A DNA stretch of 64,000 nt. Origin: Micrococcales bacterium (GTDB taxonomy: Bacteria; Actinomycetota; Actinomycetes; S36-B12; GCA-2699445). Under the pieces are notes generated by a model that ran no database searches, was not told the DNA's origin, and worked only from the letters and a program-made list of their open reading frames with translations. The stretch lies in NCBI GenBank assembly GCA_002699445.1, contig PAAU01000020.1:1-64000 (forward strand), written 5' to 3'. Below are positions 55,685-64,000 of this stretch, piece by piece. The number at the start of each line of letters is the position of its first letter. Position 1 is the stretch's first letter. Both the position numbers and the translations under genes were made by a program.

Positions 55685-56725
55685 GTGTTGGAGCGCGACA
55701 ATGTGATCGTGGAAATAACCGCAGCAATGCAGAGGGCCATCGAACTGGCTCGGCAATCCGCCAATCCGTCACCCAACCCTCGGGTTGGATGTGTCTTGAT
55801 CTCTCCAGACGGAGATGTGGTGGGTGAGGGTTGGCATGACGGGCCTGATCGACCGCACGCTGAGGTGGTAGCGATCACCGAAGCCGGACAGCGTGCGGCA
55901 GGCGCGACCGCCGTTGTCACACTCGAGCCTTGTAACCACACTGGTCGTACCGGACCGTGCGTTCAAGCCCTTGTCGACGCCGGAGTGGGCCGTGTGATTT
56001 ACGGTCAGTCGGACCCAAATCCCGAAGCAGCAGGAGGAGCCGGCCAGTTGCGGGCCGCCGGCATCCAGACTGAGGGCGGCCTCATGGCAGCGGAAGCACG
56101 CGATCTCAACTACACCTGGTCTTTTGCAATGGAGCATGGCCGACCCTGGGTGCGGTGGAAGACCGCGGCAACTCTGGATGGTCGGGTTGCTGCGGTTGAT
56201 GGTTCCAGTCGATGGATCACCGGGGAAGAAGCCCGCGAGGATGTACATCTACTTCGGGCGGAGGCGGATGCAGTAATGGTAGGAACGGGTACATTATTTT
56301 CCGATGATCCGGAACTTACCTGTCGGCTACCCGAGGTGCAGCGTCAACCGCTGCGAGTGGTCGTCGGACAGCGGGCGGTCCCCGCGAAGGCGCGGATTCG
56401 ATTGGCCGAGCCAATGTCGGCTTTCGTCCATGTTCCTAACCGACAGCCGGAATATGCCCTAGCTGAGTTACGCCGACGAGGTGTGCACAGTGTCTTGTTG
56501 GAAGGCGGTCCCACTCTGGCGCGTGCCTTCCTCAAAGCTGGCTTGGTGGACTCGATCACTTGGTACTGCGCACCACTACTGTTAGGTGCCGGCCGTGAGG
56601 TAGTGCCCTCGTTGGGAATCGCGTCGTTAGCGGCTGCGATGCGCTTCAAGGTGTCCCAGTTGCGCCAGGTGGGGGATGATGTGCGTATCGATATGGAACC
56701 GGACCCGGGTCTGGATGGGAGCTAG
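55685..56725 (+). CDS. ribD: Bifunctional pyrimidine deaminase/reductase
   Basis: NPSPNPRVGCVLI, HAEVVAI, TLEPCNHTGRTGPC; TTG start or slightly downstream. Confidence 0.94.
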   Translation: MLERDNVIVEITAAMQRAIELARQSANPSPNPRVGCVLISPDGDVVGEGWHDGPDRPHAEVVAITEAGQRAAGATAVVTLEPCNHTGRTGPCVQALVDAGVGRVIYGQSDPNPEAAGGAGQLRAAGIQTEGGLMAAEARDLNYTWSFAMEHGRPWVRWKTAATLDGRVAAVDGSSRWITGEEAREDVHLLRAEADAVMVGTGTLFSDDPELTCRLPEVQRQPLRVVVGQRAVPAKARIRLAEPMSAFVHVPNRQPEYALAELRRRGVHSVLLEGGPTLARAFLKAGLVDSITWYCAPLLLGAGREVVPSLGIASLAAAMRFKVSQLRQVGDDVRIDMEPDPGLDGS

Positions 56726-56727
56726 CT

Positions 56728-57339
56728 ATGTTCACCGGCATCGTGCGGGAAATCGGCCGGGTGGCGCAATTGCAACCGTTAGATACCGGAGAGGTGCGCC
56801 TCACTGTTTCAGCTGACGAGGTTTTGCGGGGTGCGGGTTTGGGTGATTCGATTGCGGTCAACGGGGTATGTCTGACGGTGGCGGCGCAACAGGACACGGC
56901 CTTTACCGCTGATGTCATGGCTGAAACGTTAAGACGATCAACGCTGGGATCATTGATCGATGGCTCGCCGGTAAATTTGGAGCCAGCGGCTACCCCCACG
57001 ACAGCGCTGGGCGGGCATATCGTGCAGGGCCACGTCGATGGAACCGGAACTGTCTTGCGACGCGAGCCCAGCGGAGATTTTGATGAAATTACTTTCGCCC
57101 TGCCGTCAGGGTTGGATCGCTATCTGGTGGAAAAGGGATCCGTCGCAGTGGAAGGAGTCTCACTAACGGTGGCGGCAGTCGGTGAAGAAGACGGTTCCGA
57201 TTGGTTTCGAGTGGCGCTGATTCCGTCTACGCTGCAGCACACCACCTTGGGTCAGCTACACAAGGGTGATCAGGTGAATCTGGAAGTGGACGTGCTGGCT
57301 AAGTACGTCGAGCGCTTACTGCCGGGAGGCACAGCATGA
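56728..57339 (+). CDS. ribE: Riboflavin synthase alpha chain
   Basis: [12 protein letters not shown]; lumazine-binding repeats; [11 protein letters not shown] / [11 protein letters not shown]. Confidence 0.95.
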   Translation: MFTGIVREIGRVAQLQPLDTGEVRLTVSADEVLRGAGLGDSIAVNGVCLTVAAQQDTAFTADVMAETLRRSTLGSLIDGSPVNLEPAATPTTALGGHIVQGHVDGTGTVLRREPSGDFDEITFALPSGLDRYLVEKGSVAVEGVSLTVAAVGEEDGSDWFRVALIPSTLQHTTLGQLHKGDQVNLEVDVLAKYVERLLPGGTA

Positions 57340-58628
57340 TTCCAGCGGACCGAATGCTTGCTGAAGATGATGAAAATCAGCCGAAGAAGTCGCCAGAACG
57401 GGAAGTAGCGCCGACAGAGGTACGGCTTGATGTGGTCGTGGATGCTATTGCTGCGATTAGGAGCGGTCATTCGGTCGTGGTCGTGGATGATGCGGATCGA
57501 GAAAATGAAGGCGATCTCATCTTCGCCGCGAGTCGTGCGACACCAGAAATTGTCGGGTTCATGATTCGCCACACTTCTGGAGTGGTGTGTGTGCCGATGG
57601 AAGCAGAGCAACTGGATCGACTTGAGCTGCCGCCAATGACGGCAGTCAATCAGGATAGTAAGCAAACCGCGTATGCGGTGTCGGTCGATGCCCGGGATGG
57701 GATCAGCACCGGAATATCGGCCGCGGACCGAGCTCACACCATTAAGGTCCTTGCAGATTCGGCTACCGAACCGTGGGAGTTGACCCGTCCCGGGCACATT
57801 TTTCCGCTTCGCGCGGTCCCGGGGGGCGTGCTCCGTCGAGCGGGTCACACCGAGGCTGCTGTTGATTTGGCAAGACTCGCGGGTCTTACTCCGGCTGGTG
57901 CAATCGCTGAGTTAGTGCACGAAGATGGATCGATGATGCGTGCTCCCGAGTGCCGGGAGTTCGCAGACGAGCATGGCCTGACCATGATTTCCATCGCGGA
58001 CCTGATCGCCTACGTCCGTCGCACCGAGACTCAAGTTGAGCGAGTAGTCGAGACCGAGTTGCCGACCGAGTTCGGAGATTTCCGCGCTATCGGTTACCGA
58101 TCCACCATCGATGGCCAAGACCACATTGCCCTAGTGACGGGTGATGTGGGCGATGGTCAAGACCTGCTGGTTCGAGTTCATTCAGAATGTCTTACGGGCG
58201 ATGCGTTGGGGTCGGTGCGTTGTGATTGCGGGCCGCAGTTGCACACTGCGCTACGCGCTGTTGCCGAGGAGGGTCGTGGCGTCGTGTTGTATTTGCGGGG
58301 TCATGAAGGTCGCGGAATTGGACTGCTGCAAAAGCTACATGCCTACCGGCTTCAGGATGCTGGTCGAGATACGGTCGACGCCAATCTGGATCTCGGTCTC
58401 CCGGCAGACGCCCGAGAATACGGAACGGGTGCGCAAATTCTGGCCGATCTAGGGATAAAGACGGTGCGATTGTTGACCAATAATCCTGCCAAGCGAGCGG
58501 GTCTAGAAGGCTATGGCATCAGGATCGTCGATCGAATCCCGCTCGTTGTAGGGCAAACTGAACACAACCAGGAGTACCTGCGCACAAAACAACTGCGCAT
58601 GGGTCACGAGATAGCACAGGAGTGGTGA
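57336..58628 (+). CDS. ribBA: Bifunctional DHBP synthase / GTP cyclohydrolase II
   Basis: [42 protein letters not shown]; short charged N-terminal extension. Confidence 0.95.
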   Translation: MIPADRMLAEDDENQPKKSPEREVAPTEVRLDVVVDAIAAIRSGHSVVVVDDADRENEGDLIFAASRATPEIVGFMIRHTSGVVCVPMEAEQLDRLELPPMTAVNQDSKQTAYAVSVDARDGISTGISAADRAHTIKVLADSATEPWELTRPGHIFPLRAVPGGVLRRAGHTEAAVDLARLAGLTPAGAIAELVHEDGSMMRAPECREFADEHGLTMISIADLIAYVRRTETQVERVVETELPTEFGDFRAIGYRSTIDGQDHIALVTGDVGDGQDLLVRVHSECLTGDALGSVRCDCGPQLHTALRAVAEEGRGVVLYLRGHEGRGIGLLQKLHAYRLQDAGRDTVDANLDLGLPADAREYGTGAQILADLGIKTVRLLTNNPAKRAGLEGYGIRIVDRIPLVVGQTEHNQEYLRTKQLRMGHEIAQEW

Positions 58629-59131
58629 TGAGTGGAATCGGAGCCCCGGCTCGAGCATCGGAAATCTCCGGCCTACGGGTCGCCGTAGTAGCCGCTTCGT
58701 GGCATGAAGAAGTTATGTCGGGTCTGATTGCTGGGGCCCAAAATCAGGCACGCAAGCAAGACGTCGCAACAGAGCTTTTCCGGGTTCCTGGTTCCTTCGA
58801 GCTACCTATCGTAGCTATGCGGGCTGCGACGTCAGGCTATGACGCGGTGATCGCACTGGGGGTGATCGTGCGCGGTGGCACTCCACATTTCGACTACGTG
58901 TGTCAGGCCGCCACCGATGGTTTGGCTCAGGTTGCCCTGACGACTGGAGTCCCGGTTGGGTTCGGCGTTCTTACCTGCGATGACCTCGATCAGGCGCTGG
59001 ACCGTGCCGGCTTATCGGGCAGCAACGAGGATAAGGGTGGAGAAGCGTTGGCCTCGGCGGTCAGCACTCTCGCGACCCTTCGAGATATTGGTAGCGGCCA
59101 GCGCCCCTATGCTGGCTTTACACCATCCTAG
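58628..59131 (+). CDS. ribH: 6,7-dimethyl-8-ribityllumazine synthase
   Basis: [46 protein letters not shown]. Confidence 0.95.
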   Translation: MSGIGAPARASEISGLRVAVVAASWHEEVMSGLIAGAQNQARKQDVATELFRVPGSFELPIVAMRAATSGYDAVIALGVIVRGGTPHFDYVCQAATDGLAQVALTTGVPVGFGVLTCDDLDQALDRAGLSGSNEDKGGEALASAVSTLATLRDIGSGQRPYAGFTPS

Positions 59132-59134
59132 GGA

Positions 59135-59404
59135 GTGGCAGTGAAAACTGTTGAGGCACTATTTGCCGAGATTCAGCAGCGGGCGGAGGATCGGCCGGCA
59201 GGTTCGGGGACCGTCAGGCTCCTAGACGGCGGTGCCCACGCGATCGGGAAAAAAATTGTTGAAGAAGCTGCGGAAGTGTGGATGGCCGCTGAGCACGAAG
59301 ATCCCCAGCGGACGGCAGAAGAGATCTCACAGTTGATCTATCACCTCGAGGTACTGATGGTGTCTCAAGGAATTGCTCTGTCCGACGTTTACGAATACCT
59401 GTGA
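59135..59404 (+). CDS. hisE: Phosphoribosyl-ATP diphosphatase
   Basis: [20 protein letters not shown]...[14 protein letters not shown]. Confidence 0.95.
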   Translation: MAVKTVEALFAEIQQRAEDRPAGSGTVRLLDGGAHAIGKKIVEEAAEVWMAAEHEDPQRTAEEISQLIYHLEVLMVSQGIALSDVYEYL

Positions 59405-59410
59405 GGCGTC

Positions 59411-60256
59411 ATGCTACGAATTGCTCTACCCAATAAGGGACAACTGTCCGAACCTGCAAAGGCTATGTTGCGGGAAGCCGGCTATCGTGGCGCCAGGAAT
59501 CCTCGTGATCTCGTCATTACCGATCAAGAAAATGACGTGGAGTTCTTTCTACTGCGACCACGAGATATTGCCACTTATGTAGGTGCCGGCACTCTCGACT
59601 TAGGGATTACCGGCAGAGATATGTTGGCAGATTCCGGTTCCGATGCTCAGGAAGTCCTACAGTTGGGGTTCGCTCCATCAGCTTTTCGACTGGCAGCACC
59701 CAACGGCTCAGTCTCGGACCTCACCGAGATCGGTGGTCTGAGGATCGCCACCTCCTACCCCATCTTGTTGAGTGCCTATCTGGCCGCGGTTGGGGTGCAG
59801 GCTGAGGTCATTTCGCTTGATGGTGCGGTCGAGAACGCGGTCCGACTCGGAGTCGCGGATGCAGTCGCAGATGTTGTGGATACGGGAACAACGCTGCGGC
59901 AGGCTGGACTGGAACTGGTCGGTGAACCGATCTTGCTGAGCGAGGCGGTTTTAATCAGGCGCAATGAGGCTCCCTCTTCCGCTGGTGTAGATCGATTCGT
60001 GAAGCGACTGCAAGGGGTTCTCACCGCACGGGCATATGTCTTAGTTGACTATGACATTCCGTTGGATCGTGTCAAAGAGGCCTGTGAGTTAACCCCAGGA
60101 CTCGAATCACCGACAGTATCCCCGCTCCACGATGAAGGTTGGGCGGCGGTGCGCGCGGTGGTGCCGAAGTTGGAGGTTCATCGGATTATGGACAAACTCG
60201 CTGACATGGGCGGTCGTGGCATTCTGGTGACCGCTATCTCTGCTTGTAGGTTGTAG
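59411..60256 (+). CDS. hisG: ATP phosphoribosyltransferase
   Basis: LRIALPNKGQLSEPAKAML, DLGITGRDML, DAVADVVDTGTTLRQAGLE. Confidence 0.96.
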   Translation: MLRIALPNKGQLSEPAKAMLREAGYRGARNPRDLVITDQENDVEFFLLRPRDIATYVGAGTLDLGITGRDMLADSGSDAQEVLQLGFAPSAFRLAAPNGSVSDLTEIGGLRIATSYPILLSAYLAAVGVQAEVISLDGAVENAVRLGVADAVADVVDTGTTLRQAGLELVGEPILLSEAVLIRRNEAPSSAGVDRFVKRLQGVLTARAYVLVDYDIPLDRVKEACELTPGLESPTVSPLHDEGWAAVRAVVPKLEVHRIMDKLADMGGRGILVTAISACRL

Positions 60257-60272
60257 GAAGCAGGAGGCGGAA

Positions 60273-61355
60273 ATGGCGCAAGGCAGCACAAAAAAATCGA
60301 CTGGCTCCCGGAAAAAAAAGACGCAGACGGGTAAATCAACCGCCAGGAAACGGAACTCCGCGACTAAATCAGGCGTGAAAAAGAAGCAGAGCGCGAAGCC
60401 TTCAGCGGCGCGCTCTGCTCCCAAGAAGTCTGGAGCCACAAAGACCAGTTCGAAGAAGACCTCTCCGAAATCAAGGTCGAGCGGCAAACCACAACGATCC
60501 CCGGTCAGCGAAGCAGAAGTCTCGGTGAATTCCCCCACTTCGGCGGTCCCATCAGATCGAGAGTGGCCGGGCTCCCCCGTGCGACGAAGCCTCGGGGCTG
60601 CGTTGCTGGGCTTAGCTGGAGCGGGTCGGTTTGCTTCGGGTGACAGTCAGGTCATGCCGGGACCGGGTGGTGAGTTGCCAGGTGAGCCAGTAGTAGATGT
60701 TGCTTTGGGAGCGCTCGATATGTTTCTCGCGGCAGGGGAGCGAGTGACTGACGCGGTAAGGGATCGTATAAATCCTGCCGTTACGGATGCTCTAGGTCCG
60801 GCGACCAGTTCCGTGACCGGAGTTTCCGGGACCGGAATGGATGTTCTGGGATCGGTCACTGGTCCCCTCGCGGAGCGGGGCCGCCGGTTGCGCGCAGTTT
60901 CCGAGCACGAGGCTGCGGCCGCTGTAGCAGCTGTACTTCCAGAAACTATTGAGTTAGCGATGACTCAAATTGATCTGACTGATCTGGCTATCAATCACAT
61001 AGATCTCGAACGATTACTAGAAGCCGCTGTTGAACAGGTCGATATGACGCAGTTCGCCATTGACCATATGGACTTGCCGCGTCTCGTGGCGGCGAGCCTC
61101 GAGCAGGTGGATCTGACTGAGATTGCCATGGACAAAGTCGACTTCGCCCGCACACTTCCTATGGTGATGGAGCAGGTCGACATGATTGCTCTGGTGAGGG
61201 AACAGATTGATCCGGCCAAACTCGCCGCGTTCATTCGAGACAACGTAGACCTCACCGAAGCGATCAGGACGACCCCGGGAGCAGTAGCCGGTGACGCGAT
61301 GCGAGGCGTCACGAAGCGCGCCCGACGCATTGTAGGTGGGACCGAGGAGGGCTAG
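60273..61355 (+). CDS. Hypothetical protein: H1-like Lys/Ser/Thr-rich tail plus C-terminal VDL-type repeats
   Basis: KSTGSRKKKTQTGKSTARKRN...; SD aggagg upstream; repeated [QxDxTxxAxx-xxDxxRxxxxxxE] units. Confidence 0.85.
   Translation: MAQGSTKKSTGSRKKKTQTGKSTARKRNSATKSGVKKKQSAKPSAARSAPKKSGATKTSSKKTSPKSRSSGKPQRSPVSEAEVSVNSPTSAVPSDREWPGSPVRRSLGAALLGLAGAGRFASGDSQVMPGPGGELPGEPVVDVALGALDMFLAAGERVTDAVRDRINPAVTDALGPATSSVTGVSGTGMDVLGSVTGPLAERGRRLRAVSEHEAAAAVAAVLPETIELAMTQIDLTDLAINHIDLERLLEAAVEQVDMTQFAIDHMDLPRLVAASLEQVDLTEIAMDKVDFARTLPMVMEQVDMIALVREQIDPAKLAAFIRDNVDLTEAIRTTPGAVAGDAMRGVTKRARRIVGGTEEG
60966..61274 (+). repeat. About 4.5 copies of a degenerate 23-residue (69-nt) protein repeat, alternating 10 + 13 residues
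   Basis: QIDLTDLAIN|HIDLERLLEAAVE, QVDMTQFAID|HMDLPRLVAASLE, QVDLTEIAMD|KVDFARTLPMVME, QVDMIALVRE|QIDPAKLAAFIRD, NVDLTEAIRTT. Confidence 0.85.
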
Positions 61356-61472
61356 CCGCTAGTTTGGCGGGGCGTCCTGATGAAAGTGATCCAGCGGCTC
61401 TAGTCGGGGTCGGTGGCTCTGGGTCGTTGGGTAGTTCCTGACAAGAGTATGCGCAATGTCCGCTGATCTGAA

Positions 61473-61478
61473 TAGAGT
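61473..61478 (+). promoter_or_regulatory. Candidate leaderless -10 (TAGAGT) 6 nt before carboxyltransferase ATG
   Basis: TAGAGT-AGAACG-ATG. Confidence 0.55.
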
Positions 61479-61484
61479 AGAACG

Positions 61485-62987
61485 ATGAGCACATTGCCGA
61501 CCGCGGACTTGCTCGAGGAAGTCCTGGATCCCGGAACGTGGCGTCCGTGGGACGTCCCAATTGTGGACGGGGTATCTGACTCCGATTATCGCGACGAGCT
61601 TCAAGCAGCAGCGACCAATGCTCATTCAGATGAGTCGGTGATTACCGGCTCTGGGCGGGTGGACGACCAACCAGTAGCTGTTATCGCGGGAGACTTTAGC
61701 TTTCTTGCCGGCTCCATTGGACGGGTAGCCGCTGATCGGATCATGGGCGCAGCAGATCGTGCCACAGCGTTGGGGCTGCCATTGCTCGCACTTCCTGCAT
61801 CTGGTGGCACCCGGATGCAAGAAGGTACGCCCGCATTCCTCCTTATGGCCGGGATAGCAGCAGCGATAAGGCGTCACACCGACGCTGGTTTGCCCTATCT
61901 GGTCTATTTGCGAAATCCCACGCTGGGCGGAGTCTTGGCCTCGTGGGGGTCTCTGGGCGATACCGTTCATGCTGAACCTGGCGCACTCATCGGATTTCTT
62001 GGCCCTCGAATCTACGAAGGTTTGACCGGTGAAGACTTTCCCGCTGAAGTTCAGACTAGTGAGGCTCTCGCAGCGGCTGGTGTCATCGATGGAGTGATGT
62101 CTCCGGAGCAGTGGCGGGATTTTGTCGGTTCCGTCGTGCGTGCGCTGCGAGCACGCCCTGAAAGTCAACAGCCATTGCTGAGTTGGGAATCGGCGGGTGC
62201 TGGTGGCGGGGCGGCCGCGGATGCCGACCTCCGCCTCGTTGCACCGGAACATTTCGAAGGATGGGCGGCTGTGACGGCAACTCGGGAACCGCAGCGTCCA
62301 GGTCTAGACGCGTTGCTCTCCCATACCGTCGACTTCGCGGAAATCTCGGGCACCCAGGCGGGTGAGCGGGCAGCAGCTACGACGGCAGGCATTGGTCAGA
62401 TAGCTGGACTGGGTTGTGTGCTGGTCGGGTTTGATCGAGGTAAGCAGGACGCGGGACAGGCGGTAGGCCCTAGCGATCTTAGGCTCGCGCGCCGCGCGAT
62501 GGCGCTCGCGGAGAGGTGGCAGCTGCCCTTGGTAACTGTCATTGACACCGATGGTGGCGAACTGAGCGTTGCCGCCGAGACGGGGGCCTTGGCCGGAGAG
62601 ATCGCTCGTTGTCTTGCAGACCTCGCCGCTCTACGGACTCCGGTCTTATCGATCTTGTTGGGTAGCGGAGTGGGTGGGGCAGCACTCGCTCTCCTGCCCG
62701 GAGATGTAGTGCTGGCCGCCGCAGACTCATGGGTGACCCCGCTGCCCCCTGAAGGGGTATCTCTCATTATGTACCGCACTATTGACCGAGCCGCCGACAT
62801 TGCCAACGCGCAGAGTATTACGGCGAGCGATCTGGCACGCATTGGAGCTGTGGACCGTATTGTGGCTCCGCCCAAACCGGGTATGCCGAAATTCTCCGTC
62901 GCAGTCGGGGAGGAACTGTCCAGAGCCGTAGGCACTCCGCTGGACTTGGGGGCACGGGCCGCTAAATGGTCCAGCTTATGGGCCTAA
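61485..62987 (+). CDS. Carboxyltransferase (acetyl/acyl-CoA carboxylase alpha/beta-like) domain protein
   Basis: LLALPASGGTRMQEGTPAFLLM...NPTLGGVLASWGSLGDTVHAEPGALIGFLGPRIYE; second crotonase-like half. Confidence 0.85.
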   Translation: MSTLPTADLLEEVLDPGTWRPWDVPIVDGVSDSDYRDELQAAATNAHSDESVITGSGRVDDQPVAVIAGDFSFLAGSIGRVAADRIMGAADRATALGLPLLALPASGGTRMQEGTPAFLLMAGIAAAIRRHTDAGLPYLVYLRNPTLGGVLASWGSLGDTVHAEPGALIGFLGPRIYEGLTGEDFPAEVQTSEALAAAGVIDGVMSPEQWRDFVGSVVRALRARPESQQPLLSWESAGAGGGAAADADLRLVAPEHFEGWAAVTATREPQRPGLDALLSHTVDFAEISGTQAGERAAATTAGIGQIAGLGCVLVGFDRGKQDAGQAVGPSDLRLARRAMALAERWQLPLVTVIDTDGGELSVAAETGALAGEIARCLADLAALRTPVLSILLGSGVGGAALALLPGDVVLAAADSWVTPLPPEGVSLIMYRTIDRAADIANAQSITASDLARIGAVDRIVAPPKPGMPKFSVAVGEELSRAVGTPLDLGARAAKWSSLWA

Positions 62988-62994
62988 ACCGTCG

Positions 62995-63333
62995 CTACCG
63001 CCTGCGGGATTGACCTTCGCCGGGCCCTTCGCCTGGTGGGTCAGGGATTTCTTGGGCCTCGCGAAATGCTTTTTGCAGTGTACTGAGTCCATCTCGTAAC
63101 GGAGCTGCGTGGTGATGTCCCAACTGTGGTGCTGCAGCGTTAATCAGCCCCGCAAGGGCTTCAATCAAGATTCGTGCCTCTGCTAGGTCCTGTTCTTCCT
63201 CAGTATTTTCAAACAGTCCCAGTTTTACTGCCGCGGCCGTCATCAGATCGGTGGCGTGAGCACCAAGAATTTCCACAGCCGACAGCCTCATGAGGTCGCG
63301 GGTTGCAGAAGTAGAGTGCGGCTCTTGGGCCAT
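62995..63333 (-). CDS. DUF1844 domain-containing protein
   Basis: MAQEPHSTSATRDLMRLSAVEILGAHATDLMTAAAVKLGLFE...DLAEARILIEALAGLI; divergent from infC. Confidence 0.85.
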   Translation of the reverse strand: MAQEPHSTSATRDLMRLSAVEILGAHATDLMTAAAVKLGLFENTEEEQDLAEARILIEALAGLINAAAPQLGHHHAAPLRDGLSTLQKAFREAQEIPDPPGEGPGEGQSRRR

Positions 63334-63339
63334 GCTGTG

Positions 63340-63345
63340 ACCGTA
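63340..63345 (-). promoter_or_regulatory. Candidate leaderless -10 (TACGGT) 6 nt before DUF1844 gene ATG
   Basis: Minus strand TACGGT-CACAGC-ATG. Confidence 0.5.
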
Positions 63346-63391
63346 CCTCGACAATGGACTTGCCCTGGGGTGGGGGTTGTCATCTACACTT

Positions 63392-63485
63392 TGACTGATC
63401 CTGCCAATCAGACGGTCAGGACCTGCAAGCGGACATGCGTCCCACCGCGCAGCTGAGGCTAGCGCGGTCGCCAACCTAACGGTTG
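63392..63485 (+). promoter_or_regulatory. Candidate structured infC leader (three successive hairpins)
   Basis: 63392-63418 (CTGAT/ATCAG core); 63444-63468 (ACCGCGC AGC TGAG GCT A GCGCGGT); 63472-63485 (CAACC TAAC GGTTG). Confidence 0.45.
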
Positions 63486-63556
63486 TTGTCGCTCCGCCCT
63501 GCATGTCTATCTTCGGGTTGGCTAGTGAAGAAGAATGCGACAACCAAGGAGGCGCT

Positions 63557-64000
63557 ATCAGCGAAGAACCACGCATCAACGACCGGATCCGAGTCCCAGA
63601 AGTGCGTTTGGTGGGACCAAACGGGGAACAGGTAGGAATCGTTCGTATCGACGACGCATTGCGGCTCGCTGCGGAAAGTGATCTCGATCTGGTCGAGGTG
63701 GCCGCCAACAGTCGTCCGCCGGTTTGCAAGTTGATGGACTACGGCAAGTTCAAGTATGAAGCTGCTCAAAAAGATCGAGCGGCTCGCCGTAATCAGACGC
63801 AGACCGTGGTTAAAGAGATGAAACTTCGTCCCAAGATTGATCCACATGATTATGAGACCAAGAAGGGTCACATTGTCCGATTCTTGAATCAGGGTGACAA
63901 GGTCAAAGTCACAATCATGTTCCGAGGTCGAGAGCAGTCTCGCCCCGAGCTCGGCTTTCGACTCTTGGAGCAACTCTCGGAAGATATAGAAGAGATCGGA
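63557..64000 (+). CDS. infC: Translation initiation factor IF-3 (3' end outside window; probable AUC start, in-frame ATG at 63503)
   Basis: [68 protein letters not shown]...; SD aaggagg just upstream of ATC 63557. Missing from the supplied ORF track, probably because it runs off the end. Confidence 0.93.
   Translation, partial: MSEEPRINDRIRVPEVRLVGPNGEQVGIVRIDDALRLAAESDLDLVEVAANSRPPVCKLMDYGKFKYEAAQKDRAARRNQTQTVVKEMKLRPKIDPHDYETKKGHIVRFLNQGDKVKVTIMFRGREQSRPELGFRLLEQLSEDIEEIG

Noticed and set aside
57270-57848. 192-aa minus-strand ORF opposite ribE/ribBA
   Set aside because: Antisense to conserved ribBA; no domain recognised.
63476-63973. 165-aa minus-strand ORF at the window end
   Set aside because: Antisense to infC, whose plus-strand frame is clear although absent from the ORF track.
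1-64000. Mobile elements, prophage, toxin-antitoxin or defence systems, tRNA or rRNA genes
   Set aside because: No transposase, integrase, restriction, Cas, phage structural or RNA-gene signatures were recognised; the window is almost wholly conserved core genes.

Overview
This 64 kb window is a gene-dense, mostly core-metabolism segment of an actinobacterial chromosome. The lineage call rests on mIHF, BldD, PriA-type HisA, HGxxPAAW, DUF2510, DUF6325+SHOCT, TIGR03085, degenerate replication-restart PriA and DUF1844 next to infC. Gene order is: [TraR/DksA zinc-finger protein with a KKTPA-repeat tail, 5' end outside the window]-lspA-rluD-dnaE-(secreted protein, ybaK on -)-hisD-hisC-hisB-hisH-DUF2510-hisA/priA-(PPOX on -)-hisF-(TIGR03085 on -)-hisI-trpE-HGxxPAAW-two-component system-trpC-trpB-trpA-VKOR-DsbA-lgt-gltB-gltD-AI-2E-DUF2252-DUF6325-SHOCT-pyk-(bldD on -)-pyrR-pyrB-pyrC-PH-like-carA-carB-pyrK-pyrD-pyrF-mihF-gmk-rpoZ-coaBC-metK-priA-def-fmt-rsmB-rpe-ribD-ribE-ribBA-ribH-hisE-hisG-(Lys-rich/23-aa repeat protein)-carboxyltransferase-(DUF1844 on -)-infC (3' end outside the window). 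I saw no tRNA, rRNA, CRISPR array, prophage or transposon. The observations most worth checking are: (1) a recurrent TANNNT-N6-RTG arrangement at seven gene starts, suggesting leaderless transcripts; (2) a PyrR-type hairpin (hexaloop CUGUGA) directly abutting the pyrR Shine-Dalgarno; (3) an H1-like basic tail fused to about four 23-residue repeats; (4) a DUF2252 protein that appears to have lost its kinase-like motif residues; (5) a BldD with an intact c-di-GMP signature; (6) a two-component system embedded in the trp cluster; (7) a likely AUC start and a structured leader for infC. I did not find a convincing wholly new multi-gene system. All family calls are from sequence recognition, without database searches.
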